Shown here: positions 1 through 12,259 of the stretch, in pieces
How the letters are laid out: the number at the start of each line of letters is the position of its first letter
Position numbering within the stretch: the first letter of the stretch is position 1
NCBI GenBank assembly: GCA_028565635.1
Contig: JAOXYB010046601.1
Coordinates: 1-12,259 of the forward strand
Source of the DNA: Phoronis ovalis
Lineage: Eukaryota > Phoronida > Phoronidae
Reading direction: 5' to 3'
Length of the DNA: 12,259 nucleotides
Translations under genes and position numbers: made by a program
The notes under the pieces: model-generated
The model's input: the letters and a program-made list of their open reading frames with translations, nothing else
Databases searched by the model: none
What the model was told of the DNA's origin: nothing

Positions 1-58
1 AATTCAAAGTCACTATATATGTGTGCCACCCAATAGGCCCCCTTTTTTCAGCTCCCGC
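1..58. other. window edge, no feature seen
   Basis: This short stretch precedes the TACCAC repeat cluster. I see no open reading frame or motif in it that I can support. Confidence 0.5.
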
Positions 59-180
59 ATTTACCACAGGGTATGTTCTTCACGCTTCTCAAAGCCTTAT
101 TTACCACAGGGTACATTTTTTTGGTTGGATATTTACCACAGGGTATGTTTTCAAAATATATTCGTTTACCACACGGTGTA
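59..180. repeat. degenerate direct repeat, core ATTTACCACAGGGTA
   Basis: The 15-base core ATTTACCACAGGGTA occurs exactly at 59-73, 99-113 and 131-145. A diverged copy (TTTACCACACGGTGTA) lies at 165-180 and a shortened one at 264-277 (ATTTACACAGGGTA). Starts are 40, 32 and about 34 bases apart, and the sequence between cores is not conserved. The core is itself partly palindromic (TACC then GGTA). TACCAC recurs at 654, 664 and 763 beyond the transposon-like element. This looks like a decayed short-period repeat or a cluster of binding sites, since ACCACA is the RUNX core. It is not a CRISPR array, because the spacers are uneven and this is animal DNA. Confidence 0.75.
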
Positions 181-195
181 TTTCTCGTAAAAGAT

Positions 196-235
196 AAATT
201 TACGGCAGCTAAGAAAAGTAAAGGTCCGTAAATTT
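196..235. repeat. perfect 10-bp inverted repeat with 20-base loop
   Basis: AAATTTACGG at 196-205 is the exact reverse complement of CCGTAAATTT at 226-235, with 20 bases between. It could form a small hairpin or be the remnant of a larger inverted repeat. No function is evident. Confidence 0.6.
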
Positions 236-330
236 TTCCATAGAGTAAATAATTTACAAGTGAATTTACACAGGGTATCTATTTAGGGAATAAACTGATG
301 TGTCAATAAACAATGTTTCAGGCATATATA

Positions 331-626
331 CCGGGGGGGGGGGATACTCAAGTTATTTTTTGGTGGGGTGTGCACTGAGCCGAGTTGAAAATTTTGGATT
401 TGGATAAATAATTTTTGGAATTTGGTTTGTATCAGTTAGTTTGCGTAAAAATGTATTGCTACTCAAATATTTTAAAATTATGGATTGCTACCCTTATATT
501 TCACAAAATTTAGATTGTTACCCTAAAATTTCAAAAATTTGGATTGGGTTTGCTACAAGAAGCTAAAATTTTGGATTGGGTTCCGCGGCACATCCCCGTA
601 GTCAAAAAACGTTGAGTACACCCCGG
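331..626. mobile_element. MITE-like non-autonomous element with imperfect terminal inverted repeats
   Basis: The element begins CCGGGG and ends CCCCGG. Its left end (331 to about 396) pairs imperfectly, with indels, with the reverse complement of its right end (about 562 to 626). Shared blocks are the G-run, TACTCAA, a T-run, GGGGTGTGC or GGGGATGTGCC, and AAAATTTT. Flanking bases 322-330 (GCATATATA) and 627-635 (GCATGTATA) agree at 8 of 9 positions and look like a decayed 9-bp target duplication. The interior is built from units of about 30 bp containing TTGCTACCC or GGATTGGG (near 454, 482, 512, 541 and 573). No transposase is encoded, so any mobilisation would have been in trans. G-rich inverted ends with such internal sub-repeats resemble repeat families I recall from marine invertebrate genomes, but the family assignment is inference. 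Confidence 0.7.
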
Positions 627-635
627 GCATGTATA

Positions 636-1182
636 GCACCATATTTTGGCATATACCACGCGATACCACGTTGTAAACAGTAATAACATTTCATTGGTCG
701 GTACATTATTTGTATGACAAGAAAAAACAAACTAAAAGTTACAGTGAACTAATCATGACACGTACCACGGTGCTTATAATTCCCCGGTATTGATTGAATT
801 CTTTTAAATGTGTTTACTTTTAAAGTGTTTAATAGAATAAAACTATAATCCAATTTTCTGAAACTTTATTACACATGTAGCATACAATGATTGATACCCC
901 CGGGTTGATACCCCTGAGTGTGACCGATGACAAAAAAGAGGAAATATTATTTCATACGGAATCGTCTGCACTCAGTATGCACGCAATTTGTTTGATACTA
1001 ACAAAACAAATAGTATTGCAAAGAAAAGTAAATTTAAATACGTAAAAAGATAAATTCAAAGCTAGTTATTTTATTAACAATGGTATACTAGTTTCCACAT
1101 TTGTGTCTCCTTTTGAAGTTAGAAATTTTATTCGTTAATTTATATCTTCTAGCAGTATTGGGTATTTTGACCTACTTATGAA
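636..1182. other. upstream non-coding DNA, no gene recognised
   Basis: This is AT-rich sequence with TACCAC motifs at 654, 664 and 763, and a short direct repeat (TTGATACCCC at 891-900 and 905-914) around a CCCGGG. I see no supportable coding region or RNA gene. It is probably upstream intergenic sequence of the SIN3 gene, with decayed repeats near its left side. Confidence 0.5.
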
Positions 1183-1193
1183 GGGGGCGGGGC
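1183..1193. promoter_or_regulatory. GC box (Sp1/KLF-type motif)
   Basis: GGGGGCGGGGC is a full GC-box match in otherwise AT-rich DNA. It lies 78 bases before a perfect CRE and at the start of a locally CpG-rich stretch, with about nine CpG in the next 120 bases. That setting is typical of a TATA-less housekeeping promoter. Use as the SIN3 promoter is inferred from position. Confidence 0.5.
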
Positions 1194-1260
1194 TTCTATT
1201 TACCGCGAAATCTTCGAAGAAAGGTCACTTGTTTTGATTCGTTGCGAGCACCTGAACCCA

Positions 1261-1268
1261 TGACGTCA
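1261..1268. promoter_or_regulatory. palindromic cAMP response element (CREB/ATF site)
   Basis: TGACGTCA is the full 8-bp consensus CRE. In animal CpG-rich promoters such sites usually lie within about 200 bp of transcription start. Together with the GC box at 1183 and the donor at 1373 it supports a promoter here. A 10-bp palindrome (TCTTCGAAGA, 1211-1220) lies between the two motifs. Confidence 0.55.
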
Positions 1269-1269
1269 T

Positions 1270-1372
1270 TACACAGTAGAAAAGCTTCTATGGCGAAGTC
1301 GAAAAGAAGTTGTTGTGTATCAGCTGGTTAAAGTTATCTGATTTTATCTGTGGCATCAAGTAATATTTTTTG
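1270..1372 (+). other. probable non-coding exon 1 (5' UTR), 5' end uncertain
   Basis: A strong donor (TTTTG then GTAAGT at 1373-1378) follows the CpG-rich, CRE-containing stretch. The coding frame then opens only at 2949, so at least one upstream untranslated exon is expected. The 5' boundary is a guess placed just after the CRE. The exon would carry a short ORF (1290-1331, 13 codons, opening MAKSK). An in-frame ATG at 1260 overlaps the CRE and would lengthen it to 23 codons if transcription starts that far upstream. No TATA box is visible. Without transcript data the exon is inferred, not shown. Confidence 0.45.
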
Positions 1373-2888
1373 GTAAGTTTTATTTCATTAGATGTTTTGG
1401 CTTTTTAAGAGAATTTTGAAGGGTTATGAGACATGTACGTTCCTTTCTGTGATGCAATAGGTTCATTTAATGCCTACATATCGAAAGGCTTATTCGTCTG
1501 GTGTACGAAACTGACTTCACACCCCTTCAGTGAAAAAATATTCAAGTATGTGATTAAAACTAGCCGAAATTCTGCTTGTAAAATAACGTTTGTTGATATT
1601 TTTTTACTCTACAGATGAGATTTCGTAATACGTTTTGTTCTAAATACGGCGGGGCTAAGAAATTAAAACTGTTTGAGTACTTGCCAATTTCTAATATAAA
1701 ATAGACTCGACCGGTATAGTCACCTTCTCGTTTTTCGGGAAGCGAAAAAATCGCAAATTTCGTTTTATCTAGTTGTTGAAAAATCAAATTCGCTTGCTAA
1801 CTTAATCCTTGGATACAACGGGCAAATGAAATTATGTCCCGCTTGCATATCACTTTCCTCACACTGTTCAATTCTGAGGGATTTTCCTGAGGATTAAAGG
1901 AAACCCGGTTCCACAAATATGGCGCCTGTTTTTGCCGTTGTCAAAATGTAGTTGCAAAAATGTTAAATTTAGCACATATTCCATTTCTAAAATTTGTTCA
2001 TACTATTAAATTAGGATAATTTAAGGTGTACTAGAGCATAAAATAGCTTCTTTTTGAATAATGTTTTTTTAAGAAACTCAGACAAGTCGAACAATCTATG
2101 GGATATTTTTGTCAGTTTTCAGACGTCTTTGGACGAGTCTATTATCGCTTGTTTATACTGGGTGCGTACACATTTACGAATTTGTAATGACTATTACTTA
2201 AAAAGCGGATTTCTTTATGATTCTGTTTCGTGTTTAATAAATAAACCACCAATAGTAGATAAAATTTGTATATGAGTTTTGTATTTGTATGAGCCGAATA
2301 ATTAAACGTTGCAGTTCTTGTAGACAAATGTTCGTCTCCAGTCACTGTCAGCCATTTTGAAAGTATACATTCATGACCGGTTGACCTCATTACCTTGTAT
2401 GCCACTTTCGTACGAAATACCTGTCTTGAGTTGTTGACAACACAGGACGACTGTTTAATATCTATTTTCAATGTTTTATAAATTGCATTACATTACAAAG
2501 TCAAATCCTATGTGTATTTTTAATTTAAATGTGGTAACTTAAACCTCTTGGCTTGTTGAAATTTGGAGCTTTGATTACGTTGCATATCTGTAACACATTA
2601 TCTCGTGAATTTTTGTCAACTGTAAAACATGTGAAATTTAGTGAGATCACACATCTTTGTCATTAACATTTTTTGACATATAATACATTTTTAGTTGCTT
2701 AAACTCACCTACAGAGGATAGGTGACAGGCAAAAAACAATTCCAATTACTAAGGTAAATAATAACTCCATTTACTGCATCACATTGACTGCCCCCAGAGA
2801 AGCTATTATGGAAATGAAATTCTGATTTTTTTTTGAAACAGGTGATACTGTACACAATGCTAATTTTTGATGTTTTTTTCTTTTCAAG
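1373..2888 (+). other. intron 1 (1.5 kb), interrupting the 5' UTR
   Basis: The intron would run from GTAAGT at 1373 to the pyrimidine-rich acceptor TTTTTTTCTTTTCAAG ending at 2888. An alternative acceptor ends at 2841 (TTTGAAACAG). CpG remains frequent to about 1950, in keeping with a promoter-proximal region, and a YY1-like AATATGGCG lies near 1919-1927. Small ORFs at 1433-1618 and 2054-2275 show no recognisable protein features. A T-rich stretch ending CTCTACAG at about 1615 resembles an acceptor, so an extra untranslated exon is possible. Confidence 0.5.
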
Positions 2889-2948
2889 TTTGAAGTTACG
2901 AAATTAATACCAGGAAGTTACAGTGAGTGACTGCAGTTGGTTGCAATC

Positions 2949-11365
<8,417 letters not shown>

Positions 11366-12205
11366 GTGAGTCATTACATTATATTATAAATTTTATACTG
11401 GCTGGAAATTTATATGTCATGTTTAAATCAGTGTCACTCAAAAAAAATGTTTAGTAATTAGAAAACGAGATATCAAAATAATTGTAATTCAAAGTTATCT
11501 GATTTATATATATCATCAGTTTAATTTTACAGTGTTATTTTTTTACCCCTCCCAATATCAAATGGTAATGACATTTCAATTTTTAGAATATTGAACACAA
11601 GTTTTCTGTCCTTTTAATATTTTTATGTTGAGTAGGAAAGTTAATATATTAGTTTTATAGCATATTTTGTATGAAAGATATATTTGTATATGAAGATAGA
11701 TGCAAATATCACACAGTTCGGTGACTTGAATGATATTATGAAAATTGATGGAAAGTATTTTGTTTATTACATGTTGTTTCAAATAAATTCTCTCAATTCA
11801 AATGTATTTTAGGAAGTGGCTAGATCATTACTGAATCATGTAATACAACCTTTAGTGTATATTTAATTTATTTACTGCAAATAGTATAATTCTAAGAACA
11901 CCCTTGTATTCAGCCTGAACCAAATGACAGCCATCTTGGATTTTTCCAGATACAAAATTTGATATTTTAAAAATTTCAAGCAGTATTAAAAGATTTTTTG
12001 GCTCTGCCACTGCTTCATTTCTCAAGAGCAAATTAAATCGTCAAAAAACTTAATTTCAGAATATAACCATTACCAAGTAATGGGGCCATAATAAATTTTA
12101 TTAATGTTTAAAATCTCAAAAAAATGTTGTCCCTAAAAAACACAAGCACTCTCAAAAATTGTAATAACATGATAATATTCCCATCTATACTACTAAATCT
12201 CGAGT
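11366..12205 (+). other. intron 17, runs off the window, no exon recognised
   Basis: AT-rich sequence after donor GTGAGT. I looked for the start of the SIN3 C-terminal domain and did not find it. ATGTATTTTAG ending near 11813 looks like an acceptor, but the frame behind it stops after 17 codons with no SIN3 resemblance. GCCATCTTG at 11930-11938 is a perfect YY1-type motif. Confidence 0.7.
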
Positions 12206-12232
12206 GTCCGTCTGTCTGTCTATCTGTCTGTC
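12206..12232. repeat. (TCTG)n microsatellite at window edge
   Basis: The tract has six TCTG/TCTA-type units with single interruptions. It follows TATACTACTAAATCTCGAG, a context that I recall at the ends of repeated elements in several invertebrate genomes, so this may be the terminus of a mobile element whose body lies to the right. That reading is inference. Confidence 0.6.
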
Positions 12233-12259
12233 ACTCTTTCCACCAAATATCTTCAAAAC

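Noticed and set aside
59-180. Regularly spaced direct repeats suggesting a CRISPR array
   Set aside because: Only three exact copies occur, the spacing is uneven, the repeat is too short and the host is an intron-containing animal. It is a degenerate eukaryotic repeat.
1433-1618. 61-codon plus-strand ORF before an acceptor-like CTCTACAG
   Set aside because: No recognisable motif or resemblance to SIN3 N-termini, and it lies inside the inferred first intron. It is best explained as chance.
1616-1704. Short ORF starting ATGAGATTTCG directly after an acceptor-like sequence
   Set aside because: It encodes 29 residues unlike any SIN3 N-terminus. At most it is part of an untranslated exon.
2714-2752. 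39-base open exon between CTACAG and GTAAAT upstream of the start codon
   Set aside because: One frame is open and could in principle splice to 2937, but the peptide (RIGDRQKTIPITK) does not resemble SIN3. Such a short candidate is expected by chance.
11814-11867. Possible exon after ATGTATTTTAG in intron 17
   Set aside because: The frame closes after 17 codons and shows no similarity to the SIN3 C-terminal domain. A real C-terminus this short would remove a conserved domain without other support.

Overview
The window is eukaryotic nuclear DNA from an animal, most likely an invertebrate. It is AT-rich and intron-dense, with GT-AG introns of roughly 150 to 1,500 bp, and carries degenerate transposon-like repeats at both ends. 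Almost all the coding content is one plus-strand gene, read here as an orthologue of SIN3A, the scaffold of the SIN3/HDAC co-repressor complex. I cannot name the species. The repeat style and protein sequence suit a marine invertebrate (mollusc-like), but that is an impression only.

Layout. Bases 1 to about 1180 are repeat-rich upstream DNA: a degenerate TACCACAGGGTA repeat, a 296-bp inverted-repeat (MITE-like) element flanked by an imperfect 9-bp target duplication, and further TACCAC motifs. Bases 1183 to 1372 are relatively CpG-rich and hold a GC box, a perfect palindromic CRE (TGACGTCA) and a strong GTAAGT donor. I read this as the promoter and a non-coding first exon, possibly with a short upstream ORF. 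A roughly 1.5-kb intron leads to the first coding exon at about 2889, with the start codon at 2949. Sixteen coding exons then follow to 11365. They join without a frameshift into 2,538 nt (846 codons), and every junction phase agrees.

The protein runs in order: a short N-terminus rich in Gln, His and Pro, PAH1 (residues about 77-147), a Pro/Ser/Gln linker, PAH2 (about 231-314), a basic Ser/Thr/Lys linker, PAH3 (about 388-454), the HDAC-interaction domain and the conserved region after it (about 480-690), a further conserved block (about 691-765), and an acidic then Lys/Glu/Asn-rich tail (about 766-846). The C-terminal SIN3 domain (Sin3a_C) is not in the window. The last donor, at 11366, opens an intron that runs off the right edge, so the gene is 3'-partial here.

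Introns hold minor structure only: a 51-bp tandem duplication in intron 3, a related pair of repeats and an inverted repeat in intron 8, a CTCF-like core and TAAT cluster in intron 15, and two AATAAA signals in intron 16 behind a weak donor. The right edge has a TCTG microsatellite with transposon-end-like flanks. I found no convincing second protein-coding gene, tRNA, rRNA, CRISPR array or new defence-type system. The window is best described as a conserved chromatin gene with a few local regulatory and splicing curiosities.
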